64,000 nucleotides of DNA from Gimesia fumaroli (GTDB lineage: Bacteria > Planctomycetota > Planctomycetia > Planctomycetales > Planctomycetaceae), in assembly GCF_007754425.1 (NCBI RefSeq), contig NZ_CP037452.1:5493164-5557163 (forward strand), in the 5' to 3' direction. A model generated the notes under the pieces. The model was not told the DNA's origin, made no database searches, and worked only from the letters and a program-made list of their open reading frames with translations. Made by a program: the position numbers and the translations under genes. Below are positions 18,500-29,226 of the stretch, piece after piece (position 1 is the first letter of the stretch; every line of letters starts with the position of its first letter).

Positions 18500-18705
18500 A
18501 CAGATTCAACTCACACGATTTTGAATAGTAAAAAACAGGGTGAACAGGATTGTGTTTCCTGAAGTTCCCCAAGATAATTTTTCAATATCTGAAGCGTTAT
18601 CTGATAAGATAGTCTTGACCAATGTCGCTCAGATCGAAACACTAGGATAAGAGACTCCTCTCTAGACCGTAGATATAAAGTTTTCTAAAGGGTATGGGTG
18701 AAATA

Positions 18706-19122
18706 ATGACATCTGCCACAAATCTGTCCCAACCAAAATTGCAGTATCACCCCAATGCATACGACTTTGTATTTGAAGCGTTACAGCAGGCGCAAGAAAT
18801 TTATGCACGCTCAGTCACGAATGAAACTGAGCAGGAAGAATCGCATGTTTCCGGCCAGGAACTTCTGGAAGGCGTCCGGACTCTTGCTCTAAAACAGTTT
18901 GGCCTGATGACACTGACTGTCTTTAAACAGTGGGGAGTTCATGCTACAAAAGACTTCGGCAAGATGGTCTTTGAAATGATTGAGCATGGCAGAATGCGCA
19001 AAACAGAAAATGATCGACTGGAAGATTTCGTTGATCTGTATGATTTCGAACAGGCCTTCGATACTGACTATGTGATCGATACGAGCCAGGTTTTCAATCG
19101 CAGTACTGCAGAGCAGGCTTAA
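18706..19122 (+). CDS. Minf_1886-family protein
   Basis: A 138-residue protein of a family common in Planctomycetes and Verrucomicrobia. Conserved phrases are YHPNAYDFVFEALQQAQ, HVSGQELLEGVRTLALKQFGLMTLTVFKQWGV and DFGKMVFEMIEHGRMRKTENDRLEDFVDLYDFEQAF. It is predicted mostly helical, soluble and acidic, without signal peptide or known catalytic motif. ATG 18706 fits a GGGTGA ribosome site; ATG 18694 (four codons earlier) has its AAAGGG only one base away. Function unknown. Confidence 0.85.
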   Translation: MTSATNLSQPKLQYHPNAYDFVFEALQQAQEIYARSVTNETEQEESHVSGQELLEGVRTLALKQFGLMTLTVFKQWGVHATKDFGKMVFEMIEHGRMRKTENDRLEDFVDLYDFEQAFDTDYVIDTSQVFNRSTAEQA

Positions 19123-19233
19123 GTCCTCTCATCCATTTTCTCTCTCTCATTGCAGCTGACTCACTCTCTTTGCGCCTGCGTTTTGCACTGCTTTTAAGTT
19201 TTGCGTTTAGCGAACTTTGTTAAGTTACTGTTA

Positions 19234-19261
19234 TTGCAAATTGAGCGCCACGTGCTACACT
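19234..19261 (+). promoter_or_regulatory. Possible sigma70-type promoter for the pyrophosphatase gene
   Basis: TTGCAA, a 16-base spacer and TACACT, about 130 bases upstream of the pyrophosphatase start. The match is moderate and based on motif spacing alone. Confidence 0.4.
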
Positions 19262-19388
19262 CCCCGAATAGAGTTTTGCTAATGTTTTTACTTGTGACTT
19301 TTTGAGCATCTAAAATTGCGTGCTGACAGTTGCCCGGAATCAATTGAGGTTTTGAGGTTTTACAACAAGATTTACAACAGCTTTTAAA

Positions 19389-22019
19389 ATGGGGTTAACT
19401 CTAAGGATGAGGTTTCATTTCCGCGCTCGATTCTCTCCCGTTCGTTTTCTCACAACTCTCATCACCTTAACTTTTCCGGCTCTGTTCTGTTCGGCTTCAT
19501 TATTCGCCGCAGATACAACAACCAGCCCGCCACCTGAGGCAGCTTCTGAAACAGTTGTGATCAGCTGGCTCGTCGCAATTGCTGGTGCGATCTTTGCTTT
19601 ATTTACCGCCTTCCGCTTCTTCTGCTGGATGGTCAATCAAAGTGAAGGTGATCCCAAAATGAAGGCGATCGCCGAACATGTTCGTGAAGGTGCCCGCGCT
19701 TATCTGGATCGACAGTTCAAAGTCGTCACCGTCTTCTTCGCCGTCGTCTGTGCTTTACTGGCCTTTATGGCATTTGGATTGAATACACAATCACACTGGG
19801 TCCCTTTCGCATTTTTAACAGGTGGTTTCTTTTCTGCTTTAGCCGGCTGGTTCGGTATGCGAACCGCGACTCTCGCCAGTGCGCGAACCGCCCATGCCGC
19901 AAAAGATTCCTTAAACAACGGCTTGCAGGTTGCCTTTCGGAGTGGCGCTGTCATGGGGCTGGTTGTAGTCGGTTTAGGCTTACTGGATATCAGCCTGTGG
20001 TTCGGCGTGCTGCATTGGGTCGTCAAAATGGATCTGGCGGAGATCACCGTGACCATGCTCTGTTTTGGTATGGGCGCGAGCAGTCAGGCATTATTCGCAC
20101 GAGTCGGCGGTGGTATTTTCACAAAAGCCGCTGACGTCGGTGCAGACCTGGTGGGTAAAGTCGAAGCGGGAATTCCGGAAGATGATCCACGCAACCCGGC
20201 AACAATTGCAGACAATGTGGGTGATAATGTGGGTGATGTCGCCGGCATGGGAGCCGACCTGTATGAATCGTACTGCGGCTCAATCCTTGCCAGTGGTGCG
20301 CTCGGCGTCGCCGCCTATCACGGCTATCCCAAAATGCAAATGATGTGCCTGTTACTGCCGATGTGTCTGGCAGCGATCGGAATCTTTCTTTCCGTCACTG
20401 GTATCTTCATGGTGAAAACGGAAGAAGGCGCATCACAAAAAAATCTGTTAAAAGCACTCGCCAAAGGAATCGACACCAGCGCAATTGGCGTCATTATTGC
20501 TTCGTTTGCCTTGGTCTGGATCATGCTGGTAATTCCCTCTCAGTCTGCAGGCATTCCTGCCGACTCTCCCTTACTTGTAGGCACCCCGCTATTCGGCGTC
20601 TTTGGCGCCATTGTGTGCGGTCTGGTTTCAGGCTGGCTCATTGGTAAGTGGACTGAATATTCAACCAGTGATGAATTCAAGCCAACCCGGTTTATTGCAG
20701 ATCAATCTTCCACCGGTCCCGCAACAGTCATCATCGCCGGGATTGCCGAAGGCTTTTACAGCGTCTGGATTCCGATCCTGGTGATCGGCGTCGCAATTAT
20801 CTTGGCGTTTGGACTCTGTACGGGATTTGATTTTGCCAATTCACAGATTTTCGCGATGGGCCTGTATGGCGTTGCGATTGCCGCTGTCGGCATGTTGAGT
20901 ACGCTGGGTGTTACTTTAGCGACGGACGCCTATGGCCCGATTGCTGACAACGCCGGTGGTAATGCCGAGATGAGCGGACAGGAACCTTTTGTCCGCCAGC
21001 GAACAGATGCCTTGGACAGCCTGGGAAATACAACGGCTGCTACAGGCAAAGGATTTGCGATTGGCTCAGCCGCATTGACCGCCCTGGCACTGCTGGCAGC
21101 GTATGTCGAAGAAGTCCGGATTGGATTTGAACGCTGGGTCGAAAACTCAGCGATTGTAGAAACCATCTCTGATGACATGGCGAATGCTTCAGCCTTGAAG
21201 CTGAGTTCAAACTGTATTGCCTTGCGAACCGTGAATTCGGAAGGAAAAGAGCCCGAACACAACAATCAGGGGTTCTTGTTGTTCCCGGCATTGAACGTTT
21301 CTCAAGTGACTCCCGGTCGGGAAAAAATTGAGAAAGCCGAAGTCGGCGCGACGATCCGAGGCCTCGATATCACCGAGCTACTGGAACGGGGAGAATGCGT
21401 CGACGTCAAGAAAGCAACGGTGCCCGACTTTTCCCGCTTCTATAATTTCTCGCTGCTGAACCCCAAGGTACTGGTAGGTATCTTCTTTGGCGTGATGGTT
21501 GCATTCGTCTTTTGTGCAATGACCATGAAGGCGGTAGGCCGCGCGGCCGGGGCGATGGTAGACGAGGTACGTCGACAGTTCCGTGAAATAGCAGGAATCA
21601 TGGAGAATGAGGCCGAACCCGATTATGCCGCCTGTGTCGAAATCAGTACAGCTGCTGCCCAACGTGAGATGATCCTGCCTGCGATGCTGGGATTACTTTC
21701 ACCGGTTGCCGTTGGGGTCATTCTGGGAGTTCCCGGCGTAGTCGGCCTCCTGGTAGGTGCCTTGACGAGTGGGTTTGCAGTTGCCATTATGATGGCTAAT
21801 GCCGGTGGTGCCTGGGACAATGCTAAGAAATACATTGAAGCGGGTGCTCATGGCGGCAAAGGAACTGATGCGCACAAAGCCACAGTAGTTGGTGATACCG
21901 TTGGTGATCCATTCAAAGACACGAGTGGACCGAGCCTGAACATTCTGATCAAATTGATGAGTATGGTTTCTGTTGTCATAGCCGGATTTATTATTCAATA
22001 CGCATTAGAGCTATTTTAA
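19389..22019 (+). CDS. hppA: Membrane-bound ion-pumping pyrophosphatase, K+-dependent type
   Basis: An 876-residue integral membrane pyrophosphatase that couples PPi hydrolysis to H+ or Na+ transport. The catalytic segment [32 protein letters not shown] covers residues 249-280, followed by [15 protein letters not shown]. The motif [10 protein letters not shown] (547-556) has Ala/Thr where K+-independent enzymes have Lys/Ile-type residues, which points to the K+-dependent class. A further [10 protein letters not shown] block and the C-terminal [36 protein letters not shown] complete the active site. An extra N-terminal signal-like segment and an inserted stretch at about residues 576-685 explain the length beyond the usual 680-780. 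Confidence 0.95.
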   Translation: MGLTLRMRFHFRARFSPVRFLTTLITLTFPALFCSASLFAADTTTSPPPEAASETVVISWLVAIAGAIFALFTAFRFFCWMVNQSEGDPKMKAIAEHVREGARAYLDRQFKVVTVFFAVVCALLAFMAFGLNTQSHWVPFAFLTGGFFSALAGWFGMRTATLASARTAHAAKDSLNNGLQVAFRSGAVMGLVVVGLGLLDISLWFGVLHWVVKMDLAEITVTMLCFGMGASSQALFARVGGGIFTKAADVGADLVGKVEAGIPEDDPRNPATIADNVGDNVGDVAGMGADLYESYCGSILASGALGVAAYHGYPKMQMMCLLLPMCLAAIGIFLSVTGIFMVKTEEGASQKNLLKALAKGIDTSAIGVIIASFALVWIMLVIPSQSAGIPADSPLLVGTPLFGVFGAIVCGLVSGWLIGKWTEYSTSDEFKPTRFIADQSSTGPATVIIAGIAEGFYSVWIPILVIGVAIILAFGLCTGFDFANSQIFAMGLYGVAIAAVGMLSTLGVTLATDAYGPIADNAGGNAEMSGQEPFVRQRTDALDSLGNTTAATGKGFAIGSAALTALALLAAYVEEVRIGFERWVENSAIVETISDDMANASALKLSSNCIALRTVNSEGKEPEHNNQGFLLFPALNVSQVTPGREKIEKAEVGATIRGLDITELLERGECVDVKKATVPDFSRFYNFSLLNPKVLVGIFFGVMVAFVFCAMTMKAVGRAAGAMVDEVRRQFREIAGIMENEAEPDYAACVEISTAAAQREMILPAMLGLLSPVAVGVILGVPGVVGLLVGALTSGFAVAIMMANAGGAWDNAKKYIEAGAHGGKGTDAHKATVVGDTVGDPFKDTSGPSLNILIKLMSMVSVVIAGFIIQYALELF

Positions 22020-22048
22020 GTATTTGAAACAGGCTAAAGGTCACGAAA

Positions 22049-22459
22049 ATCAACACTGAACCTTCTCAACAACCCGATTCTATTGAAAGTGCGTCCAGTC
22101 TGGAACGTGCCTGTCTCTGTGCCAGGATTTGTGATCAATTTAAGGGCAAAGATACCGTTGTGCTCGATGTGGCTAAGATCACGCCTTTATTTGATTACTT
22201 CATAATCACAACTGCCTCAAACATGAGACAGAGCAACGCGATCGCGGAAGAGATTCGCGTATTAATGAAGCGCGATAGTACGCACCGTCGCAATATCGAA
22301 GGCAAGGACAGTGAATGGATTCTAGGCGATTACGGAGACATCGTACTGCATATTTTCACAGAAGAAACTCGTGAATTATACGACCTGGAACGCCTTTGGG
22401 CCGATGCCACCAAGGTTGACTGGCAGTCCCATAACGCTGATAAAGCGGATTCCGTCTGA
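22049..22459 (+). CDS. rsfS: Ribosome silencing factor RsfS, no standard start codon
   Basis: RsfS binds ribosomal protein uL14 and blocks subunit joining. The conserved core is here: LERACLCARICDQFKGKDTVVLDVAKITPLFDYFIITTASNMRQSNAIAEEI, then WILGDYGDIVLHIFTEETRELYDLERLW. The frame is open from the stop at 22025 but contains no ATG, GTG or TTG before a GTG at 22160, and starting there would cut off the first helix and strand of the fold. AAAGG at about 22036 is correctly spaced for an ATC at 22049, which I use as a tentative start; CTG at 22100 is an alternative. The domain is confident, the start is not. Confidence 0.8.
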   Translation: MNTEPSQQPDSIESASSLERACLCARICDQFKGKDTVVLDVAKITPLFDYFIITTASNMRQSNAIAEEIRVLMKRDSTHRRNIEGKDSEWILGDYGDIVLHIFTEETRELYDLERLWADATKVDWQSHNADKADSV

Positions 22460-22590
22460 CATCGGACAGAAGAGACCGCTGTTTCTACCATTCTCCGCGC
22501 CCAGCGTGTATTCTGGGCGTCATCTATTGGATTGCCACATACATTTTCCATTAAAGAGAGAGATCAGGGTCTCACTACTGGAATGATCAA

Positions 22591-24555
22591 ATGAATATTC
22601 TCGCTGAACTCAGAAAACGATTTGAACCCGTTCTGGCTGAATGGACAGAAGATCCGTCTTCAGTCATTGAAATGCTCAAAGCATCTCAGGATGCCAAATT
22701 TGGCGACTACCAGGCCAACTTCGCGATGCCTTTAGCAAACCGGATCAAGGGAACCAGCCCGCGAGATCTGGCAGCCCAGATCGTGGAAAAAGTGGATCTA
22801 TCTGATCTCTGCGAGCCCCTGGAAGTTGCTGGTCCCGGGTTTATCAATATCAAACTGAAACAAGACTGCCTGGAAGCACAGACACAGCAGCTTGTCACGG
22901 ATGACCGACTGGGAGTCTCCGTTACAGAAACTCCACAAAAGGTCGTGGTCGACTTCTCGGCCCCCAACGTGGCCAAGCCGATGCATGTCGGCCACCTGAG
23001 AAGCACCGTCATCGGGGACGCCAACTACCGAATCCTGAAGTTTCTGGGCCACGATGTGGTCGGCGACAATCACATCGGCGACTGGGGCACCCAGTTCGGG
23101 ATGATCACTTTTGGATACAAGCACTTTCTGAATGAAGCCGCTTTTGAAAAAGAGCCAGTCCATGAACTGGCACGCCTGTATCGACTGGTCAACCAACTCT
23201 CTGACTACCATAGTACAAAGCAAGCTGTCCCATTAAGGCAGAACGATCTTGAACAACTGGAAGCCAAGCTGCAAACGCTGGAATCGACAGCCGACCAGAC
23301 CGATAAAAAAATCCAGAAACAAGAGAAGAAGCTGAAATCCGATATCGCAGTACGAAAATCGGAACTCACCTCGATGCAGGAAAAGCTGACCGCGCTGGAA
23401 CAGGATGAGGACCTGCACAGCAAAGCGGTCGCCTTCCCCGATATCGCTCGACAGGCCCGCGAAGAAACAGCTAACCTGCACGCCGGCGATGCCGAGAACC
23501 TCGCACTCTGGAAACAGTTTCTCCCCGCGTGCCTGGAGGCAATCCAAGTAGTTTATGATCGGCTGGACATCCATTTTGATATGTCGCTGGGGGAAAGTTT
23601 TTATCATCCCATGCTGGCTGATGTCGTGGAAGACCTCAAACAAAAAGGACTCGCCAAAGAAAGTCAGGGCGCGATCTGTGTTTTTGTCAAAGGCTTCAAA
23701 GCCCCCTTTATCGTTAAGAAGCAGGATGGTGCGTTTACTTACGCGACGACTGACCTGGCGACAATCAAATACCGAGCGGAGGAACTGAAAGCGGATCGCG
23801 TGCTGTACGTGGTTGACTCCCGACAGAGCGAGCATTTTCAACTGCTGTTTGCCACTGTGAAAGAGTGGGGCTTCCAGAATCTGGAACTGCAGCACGTGAG
23901 CTTTGGATCTGTACTGGGTAAAGATGGAAAGCCACTGAAAACCAGGGCAGGCGATAATGTCGGCCTGGAAAGCCTGCTGGATGAATCGATCCAAAGAGCC
24001 TACACAATCATTGCTGAAAATGATGAAGCCAAGCCGGATGGTCCGGAACTGAGTGAAGCAGAACGAAAGCAAATTGCCGAAATCATCGGCTTGGGTGGCA
24101 TCAAATACGCGGACCTGAAGCACAATCGAGACAGCGATTACATGTTTGACTGGGACAAGATGCTGGCGAATCGAGGCGATACCGCAACCTATATGCAGTA
24201 TGCGTATGCCCGGGTCTCAGGTATTTTCCGAAAGGGACAGATTGACCGCAAGTCCCTGAGAGCAAATCAGTCAGCCCTGCGTCTGCAGGAAGAGACGGAA
24301 CGTGCTTTAGCGCTGCAGATCAACCGTTATTCAGAAATTCTGGAGAGCGTCGGGATTGAGGCCCGACCCAATTATCTGACCAACTACCTCTTTGAACTCT
24401 CGAATCTCTTCAGCTCATTTTACAACCAGTGCCACGTGCTGAAAGCCGAAGAGGAACAGGTGAAAACCAGCCGACTGCTGCTCTGCGACTTAACGGCACG
24501 GGTGATTGAACACGGCTTGTCTCTCTTAGGAATTCGAACCTGCGAGCGAATGTAG
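22591..24555 (+). CDS. argS: Arginine--tRNA ligase with coiled-coil insertion
   Basis: A 654-residue class I synthetase. It shows the N-terminal Add1 domain, the HIGH motif as HVGH (132-135), NHIGDWGTQFG (160-170) and the KMSKS-equivalent loop in GKPLKTRAGDNVGLESL, then the anticodon-binding helices (NYLTNYLFELSNLFSSFYNQC). Residues about 205-282 form a highly charged heptad-like stretch (QNDLEQLEAKLQTLE through EKLTALEQDEDL) interrupting the catalytic domain, absent from standard ArgS of about 550-580 residues. It is followed by a strong terminator and a tRNA-Gln gene on the other strand. Confidence 0.96.
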   Translation: MNILAELRKRFEPVLAEWTEDPSSVIEMLKASQDAKFGDYQANFAMPLANRIKGTSPRDLAAQIVEKVDLSDLCEPLEVAGPGFINIKLKQDCLEAQTQQLVTDDRLGVSVTETPQKVVVDFSAPNVAKPMHVGHLRSTVIGDANYRILKFLGHDVVGDNHIGDWGTQFGMITFGYKHFLNEAAFEKEPVHELARLYRLVNQLSDYHSTKQAVPLRQNDLEQLEAKLQTLESTADQTDKKIQKQEKKLKSDIAVRKSELTSMQEKLTALEQDEDLHSKAVAFPDIARQAREETANLHAGDAENLALWKQFLPACLEAIQVVYDRLDIHFDMSLGESFYHPMLADVVEDLKQKGLAKESQGAICVFVKGFKAPFIVKKQDGAFTYATTDLATIKYRAEELKADRVLYVVDSRQSEHFQLLFATVKEWGFQNLELQHVSFGSVLGKDGKPLKTRAGDNVGLESLLDESIQRAYTIIAENDEAKPDGPELSEAERKQIAEIIGLGGIKYADLKHNRDSDYMFDWDKMLANRGDTATYMQYAYARVSGIFRKGQIDRKSLRANQSALRLQEETERALALQINRYSEILESVGIEARPNYLTNYLFELSNLFSSFYNQCHVLKAEEEQVKTSRLLLCDLTARVIEHGLSLLGIRTCERM

Positions 24556-24586
24556 TTCGCACCAGCGGTTTGTTTGAACTAGACGT

Positions 24587-24620
24587 AAAAAAACGCATTC
24601 CAGATTGGAATGCGTTTTTT
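24587..24620. terminator. Bidirectional terminator between argS and tRNA-Gln
   Basis: An 11-base stem (AAACGCATTCC and its complement) with a five-base loop, A-run on one side and T-run on the other. It can end argS from the left and the tRNA-Gln transcript from the right. Confidence 0.9.
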
Positions 24621-24628
24621 ATTGAAGA

Positions 24629-24699
24629 TTACCCGGCAAGGGCTCGAACCTTGACTAGCAGAATCAAAATCTGCTGTGCTACCATTACACTACCGGGTA
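24629..24699 (-). tRNA. tRNA-Gln (TTG anticodon)
   Basis: Read on the minus strand: acceptor arms TACCCGG and CCGGGTA pair over seven bases, the D-loop region is GTGTAATGGTAGCAC, the anticodon stem GCAGA/TCTGC encloses loop TTTTGAT with anticodon TTG, and the T arm CAAGG-TTCGAGC-CCTTG is intact. The discriminator is A and CCA is not encoded. All stems are perfect. Confidence 0.96.
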
Positions 24700-24839
24700 A
24701 TGTATTTTCTGTATCTCAGACACAGTAGCTCAGCTCGGGTTCGCCACGGTAGCAGCTTTGAACCCGGCACCGGAGTTTATTGAATCAGGAAAGATCTGGC
24801 AAGAGTTCTCTGAGAGAAATTCCGCATCTTTCGGATTCA

Positions 24840-26165
24840 CTAATCGTTACGCAGCTTGAGGTTCATTTCGCCCAGTTTTTCGCGGATTTCGTTGAGCGAG
24901 GTCACACCGAAATTACGGCTGGCCAGCAACTCATCCGGACTGCGACGCAGTAGTTCACCAATGGTGCCAATTCCAAGACGCGACATACATTTTCTTGAAC
25001 GGACAGAAAGTCCCAGATCGGAAATCGGCTTTTCTGTGACCGGGTTATCAGCCAGTTCAGGCGGCAAGGCAGCGTAACCGCCTTCTGTCCCCAGAGCCTC
25101 GTGCAGGTTCTGACCGATGTGCAAGCCGAAGGAGGAGAGCATCTCACGAATTTCGTCGAGAGAAGTCTGACCGAAGTTCTTACCGGCTAACAGATCGTTT
25201 TCACTGACCCGGGTCAGATCACCCAGCGTATGAATATCCATCGCATGCAGACAGTTGCGGCTACGAACGGAAAGTTCAAAGTCGGTCACAGGACGATCCA
25301 GCAATTGTTTCATGCGGGCTTCGTTGCGTGCGGTCTCTTCATCGTAATACATGTTGTCAGCCGCTTCGATGTCTTTGAGGTACATCGCAGCCATTTCGTT
25401 GTTCGGATCCGCTTCTAGGATCCGTCGGAAACAAAATGCGGCGGCGGGATAGTTTTCCATGTCCTCATAGAGCAGACCCAGATTCAGGATCGCACCGAGA
25501 TAAAAGGGAGGACTGGAGAGTGATTGTTCGTAAAGGCGAATCGCGTCTTCATCGTTTCCGCGTGAGGCGTTTTCTCCTGCCAGACGGAAAATCGCTCGTG
25601 AATGACGCGGGTCCATGTCGACGGCGCGTTCGAAATATTCGATGGCTCCGTACAGATCGCCTCGGTCCGAGCGGATACATCCCATCTGGAATGAATACTC
25701 TGCACGGCCGGCGGCATCTTTGGCGATGGATGAAAGAATCGCTTCTGCTTCGTCCAGTTTTCCTACCAGACGCAGTGTTTCTGCTCTTCTGAGAGAGCAT
25801 TCAATGGAATCGTAGCCCAGCTTGGCTGCTGCTTCTAACTGTTTATCGGCTTCGTCGTACTGTTTCAAAGCGATTAAAGAAACCGCCTGATAGAAACTGG
25901 CGGTTGCATTGTCTTGCACTTTCTCAAGTTGCAAAACTGCATCTTTGTGTTGTCCCAACAAATGCAAAGCGATGCCGGATCTTGCAGTCAGCCCGACAGA
26001 AGCCTGACCTTCTTCAATACTTTTGACGAGCGCCTGCACTTCATTGCGTAACTCAGAAACCTGATCAGAGCAGACAATTTCTGACAACTGTTCTACATCC
26101 GAGAATCCTACGCCTTCGGAGCTTTGTAATACACCTTTTACGTCAATTAATTCGTCGACACTCAC
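24840..26165 (-). CDS. TPR protein with two C-terminal RNA polymerase alpha-CTD modules
   Basis: A protein of about 441 residues. The first 280 are TPR-like helical repeats, e.g. AEYSFQMGCIRSDRGDLYGAIEYFERAVDMDPRHSRA. The last 150 hold two copies of the alpha-CTD/helix-hairpin-helix module: TDFELSVRSRNCLHAMDIHTLGDL ... NFGQTSLDEIREML and ISDLGLSVRSRKCMSRLGIGTIGEL ... NFGVTSLNEIREKL. In RpoA that module binds UP-element DNA and activators. The polymerase-assembly N-terminal domain of RpoA is absent. I chose the GTG at 26165, preceded by AAGGA at seven bases; a TTG at 26210 lies upstream in frame. A role as transcription adaptor is inferred. Confidence 0.88.
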   Translation of the reverse strand: MSVDELIDVKGVLQSSEGVGFSDVEQLSEIVCSDQVSELRNEVQALVKSIEEGQASVGLTARSGIALHLLGQHKDAVLQLEKVQDNATASFYQAVSLIALKQYDEADKQLEAAAKLGYDSIECSLRRAETLRLVGKLDEAEAILSSIAKDAAGRAEYSFQMGCIRSDRGDLYGAIEYFERAVDMDPRHSRAIFRLAGENASRGNDEDAIRLYEQSLSSPPFYLGAILNLGLLYEDMENYPAAAFCFRRILEADPNNEMAAMYLKDIEAADNMYYDEETARNEARMKQLLDRPVTDFELSVRSRNCLHAMDIHTLGDLTRVSENDLLAGKNFGQTSLDEIREMLSSFGLHIGQNLHEALGTEGGYAALPPELADNPVTEKPISDLGLSVRSRKCMSRLGIGTIGELLRRSPDELLASRNFGVTSLNEIREKLGEMNLKLRND

Positions 26166-26379
26166 ACTATTTTCCTTTATTGCAGCTGGCGCGCAGAGGG
26201 AAGCAGACAATAGATTTTATTCACACAAGCTATTGCCAAATTTCATAAACCCGAATCTTACAATCTGTTTAAGCAAACAGCAACCATCAAGGCCTGTTTC
26301 GCGTTTTTTCTCGCTGTGGTTATGTACCTTACCCCTCCACAACGCCAGAAACATGTACATTTAATCAGAAAAAGCACCT

Positions 26380-27810
26380 TTATTGGACAAGTCCCTGGTA
26401 ACCGCCATCACAGGGAGCACTGGGAATGTGCCGATTTTCCTGAGTGATCTTGCGTTCCGGATAATCCAAGAGAACATTCTGGAGCAGATCCTCGTTCTCT
26501 CTGGGATCGAAAGAGCAGGTCGAATACACCAACCGTCCTTCCGGCTTGAGGTGATCAAGTGCCAGATGCAGCAGGTGGCTCTGAATTCCTGTCAATTCCC
26601 TGATTGCCGCATCTTCAATCCGCCAACGTGCTTCGGGACGTTTCCCCAGTACGCCGGAATTGGAACAGGGGGCGTCAACCAAAATAGCATCAAAGGGTCC
26701 TTCAGGCAGGGTTGTCTCCTGGGGATGAATTAACTGCGTTTGAATGCTGTTCAATCCCAACCGTGATGCGTTCTGTTCAATTTTATCGAGGCGATCGTCG
26801 CTGACATCCGTAGCGACAACAGTCCCTCGATCGTACATCAACTCTGCCAGCAACGTGGTCTTGGTTCCGGGAGCCGCACACAAATCCAAAACGGTTTCAC
26901 CCGGTTGGGGATTAAGCAGGTTCCCGGCAGCGATGGCAGATTCATCTTGAACCGTAAATTTGCCGGCATCAAATCCAACCAGCGATTCCAGTGGAACGAT
27001 TTCCTCCAGCCTGATCGACTGCGGCTCTGTTCCCAGACTGGCTGGGACGCCTGCCTGTTTCAATTCTTCCAGCAAGTCATCACGGCTTATTTTCAAAACG
27101 TTGGCACGTAAATACAATTTATTCCGTTGATTAAACCATTGCGCGATCTGTAGTGTCTGCGCCCACCCAAAACGAGCCAGCCAATCTGTAATGAGTGGCT
27201 GTGGGAAACTGAATGCTTTGGAAAGATAACCAGCAGGATTGTCTTTGGGATCGTCGAATAACTCTAATTCAAAGCAACGATAGCGATCCGCACTTAAGGG
27301 AATGGTGTTAGCTTGCGGCGTTGTCGCAAGCTCCTCGTTCAGCAGTCTGTCGATGGAGCGTAAAATGGCATTGACCATTTTTTTCCAGCGTACCCGTTTC
27401 AGTTTGCCGGCTAATTCCACTGTCTCTGAAACCGCCGCGTGAACAGGAATCTGATCGAGAATCACCAATTGATACACGCCTGTTTGCAACAGCGTCCACA
27501 AGGGAGCCTCTACTTTTTCGCGGGGACGCGTCAACTGGCTTTCGATCAATGTATCCAGCGTTAATTGACGTCGAATCACACCAATGCTGATTTCCATTGC
27601 CAGCCGCCGATCTTTGGAAGAAAGATCAATCCGACGTTCCCAGCGCTGTAGCGAATCGCTGATAAATTGATTGTTCAGGCGATATTCTTCGAGCAGAAAA
27701 AAAGCGAGTTCGCGTGCCGAACGAAAAAATTGTGGCACAGGTATACTTTCAGGCTCGGTCTCAGGGGCAGTGGAAGATGTCTTTTGCTTCCAGACGTTTT
27801 TCTTTTTCAC
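26380..27810 (-). CDS. rsmB: 16S rRNA (cytosine-967 C5)-methyltransferase
   Basis: A RsmB-family methyltransferase of about 476 residues, which makes m5C967 in 16S rRNA using SAM. The N-terminal NusB-like RNA-binding domain is recognisable ([34 protein letters not shown]). The Rossmann methyltransferase part has [19 protein letters not shown], the motif IV Pro-Cys in [18 protein letters not shown] and the catalytic motif VI Cys in [13 protein letters not shown]. The GTG at 27810 overlaps the aroA stop as GTGA, suggesting translational coupling; a GTG at 27825 would add five residues. Confidence 0.94.
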   Translation of the reverse strand: MKKKNVWKQKTSSTAPETEPESIPVPQFFRSARELAFFLLEEYRLNNQFISDSLQRWERRIDLSSKDRRLAMEISIGVIRRQLTLDTLIESQLTRPREKVEAPLWTLLQTGVYQLVILDQIPVHAAVSETVELAGKLKRVRWKKMVNAILRSIDRLLNEELATTPQANTIPLSADRYRCFELELFDDPKDNPAGYLSKAFSFPQPLITDWLARFGWAQTLQIAQWFNQRNKLYLRANVLKISRDDLLEELKQAGVPASLGTEPQSIRLEEIVPLESLVGFDAGKFTVQDESAIAAGNLLNPQPGETVLDLCAAPGTKTTLLAELMYDRGTVVATDVSDDRLDKIEQNASRLGLNSIQTQLIHPQETTLPEGPFDAILVDAPCSNSGVLGKRPEARWRIEDAAIRELTGIQSHLLHLALDHLKPEGRLVYSTCSFDPRENEDLLQNVLLDYPERKITQENRHIPSAPCDGGYQGLVQ

Positions 27811-29093
27811 AATGGCTGACCACACAACCGTTCCAGGTCATCAAAGAAATGAGGATAGGTCTTCACAGTACAATCGGGATCTGCAATAACAATGCCTGGC
27901 ACCTTCAAACCAACCAGTGCAAAGCTCATCGCCATCCGATGATCATCATAAGTCTCAATGGTCGCCGGTTGGATTTTCCCCGGATAAATGGTGACGGAAT
28001 CTTCCGTTTCTTCGACCTGAATACCCATGCGTTTTAATTCGGTGGCAATCGCTGCCAGCCGGTCTGTTTCTTTGTGGCGAATATGCCCCACGTTTCTGAT
28101 ACAGGTCGGTCCTTCTGCAAATAACGCGACGGCGGCTAACGTCTGGGCGGTGTCACTGATATCGTTCATATCCACGTCAATCCCCTTGAGGGGCTTACCT
28201 TGAACAGTGATATTGACGCGTCCGCGTTTGATTTCACAGCCCATGTCTTCCAGGACCCGGATAAAATTGATGTCGCCCTGCAATGCATCCTGATTCAAAC
28301 CATCTACCGTAACCGCCCCGCCAGTAATCGCAGCTGCTGCAAAGAAATAGCTGGCTGCAGAAGCATCGGGTTCGATATCGTAAGCGACCGATCGCTGGTA
28401 GGTTTGGGGCTGAATTCTCCAGACTGTCTCTTCGAGCCGATCGATGGTCACGCCGAATTGGGCCATCACACCAAGTGTAATATCCAGGTAAGGCTTAGAC
28501 ACCATTTCATCCAGTATGGTAATGGTGATCGGACTTTGCGCGGCAGGAGCCACCATCAGCAAGGCACTTAAATACTGACTGGAAACACTGCCTGAAATGG
28601 CAGTTTCTCCACCCGGCAGTCCATTCGCTTTTACGCGAACCGGCGGACAACCGGTCCCATTTTCACAGGCGACATCGACTCCCAGTCTGCTTAATGCTGC
28701 TACCAGATCTTGAATCGGGCGTTGCTGCATGCGTGCATTGCCATCTAATACATATTCTCCCTGCCCGGACGCACACAGCGCTGTTAAAAAACGAATGCTG
28801 GTGCCACTGTTTTCCAACCAGAGTGAAGCTGACGATTGCGGAATCGTTCCAGCACAGCCTTCTACCTCGATAGAACATGATTCAGGATCGTGTTTGACGC
28901 TAATTCCCAGGCGGTTCAGACTTTCGATCATCACCTGGGTGTCCTGGCTGTCGAGCACACCAGTCAGATGAGTTGTGCCTTGAGCGAGAGCCGCGACGAT
29001 TAAGGCACGGTTGGTAATGCTTTTAGACCCCGGAGGTCTGACAGTTCCCTCAACGGGACCTGAAACGGGTTTTACTTGATAAGTTTTGGACAT
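27807..29093 (-). CDS. aroA: 3-phosphoshikimate 1-carboxyvinyltransferase (EPSP synthase)
   Basis: A 428-residue EPSP synthase, the sixth shikimate-pathway enzyme, joining shikimate-3-phosphate and phosphoenolpyruvate. Key stretches: [19 protein letters not shown] at the N-terminus, [14 protein letters not shown] (PEP-site loop), [29 protein letters not shown], and the C-terminal [19 protein letters not shown] and [11 protein letters not shown]. In the PEP-site loop the family's usual L-G-N-[AS]-G-T reads LENSGTS, so the small residue usual after the Leu is Glu here. Length is normal. It overlaps rsmB by four bases. Confidence 0.96.
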   Translation of the reverse strand: MSKTYQVKPVSGPVEGTVRPPGSKSITNRALIVAALAQGTTHLTGVLDSQDTQVMIESLNRLGISVKHDPESCSIEVEGCAGTIPQSSASLWLENSGTSIRFLTALCASGQGEYVLDGNARMQQRPIQDLVAALSRLGVDVACENGTGCPPVRVKANGLPGGETAISGSVSSQYLSALLMVAPAAQSPITITILDEMVSKPYLDITLGVMAQFGVTIDRLEETVWRIQPQTYQRSVAYDIEPDASAASYFFAAAAITGGAVTVDGLNQDALQGDINFIRVLEDMGCEIKRGRVNITVQGKPLKGIDVDMNDISDTAQTLAAVALFAEGPTCIRNVGHIRHKETDRLAAIATELKRMGIQVEETEDSVTIYPGKIQPATIETYDDHRMAMSFALVGLKVPGIVIADPDCTVKTYPHFFDDLERLCGQPL

Positions 29094-29226
29094 GAGCGAA
29101 ATGAAAACGGTTTGTTGGATAGTTGGGAACGCCTCTTCAGAGAGACGTCTATGACAGCCTGATTCGTCACAGCATACACACTTGATAACTAAATCTAAAG
29201 TGAGCAGATCAATGACTTACGATGTC

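Noticed and set aside
23233-24123. 296-residue minus-strand frame inside argS
   Set aside because: It lies fully antisense to the confident argS gene, and its translation shows no family signature; it is a by-product of codon composition.
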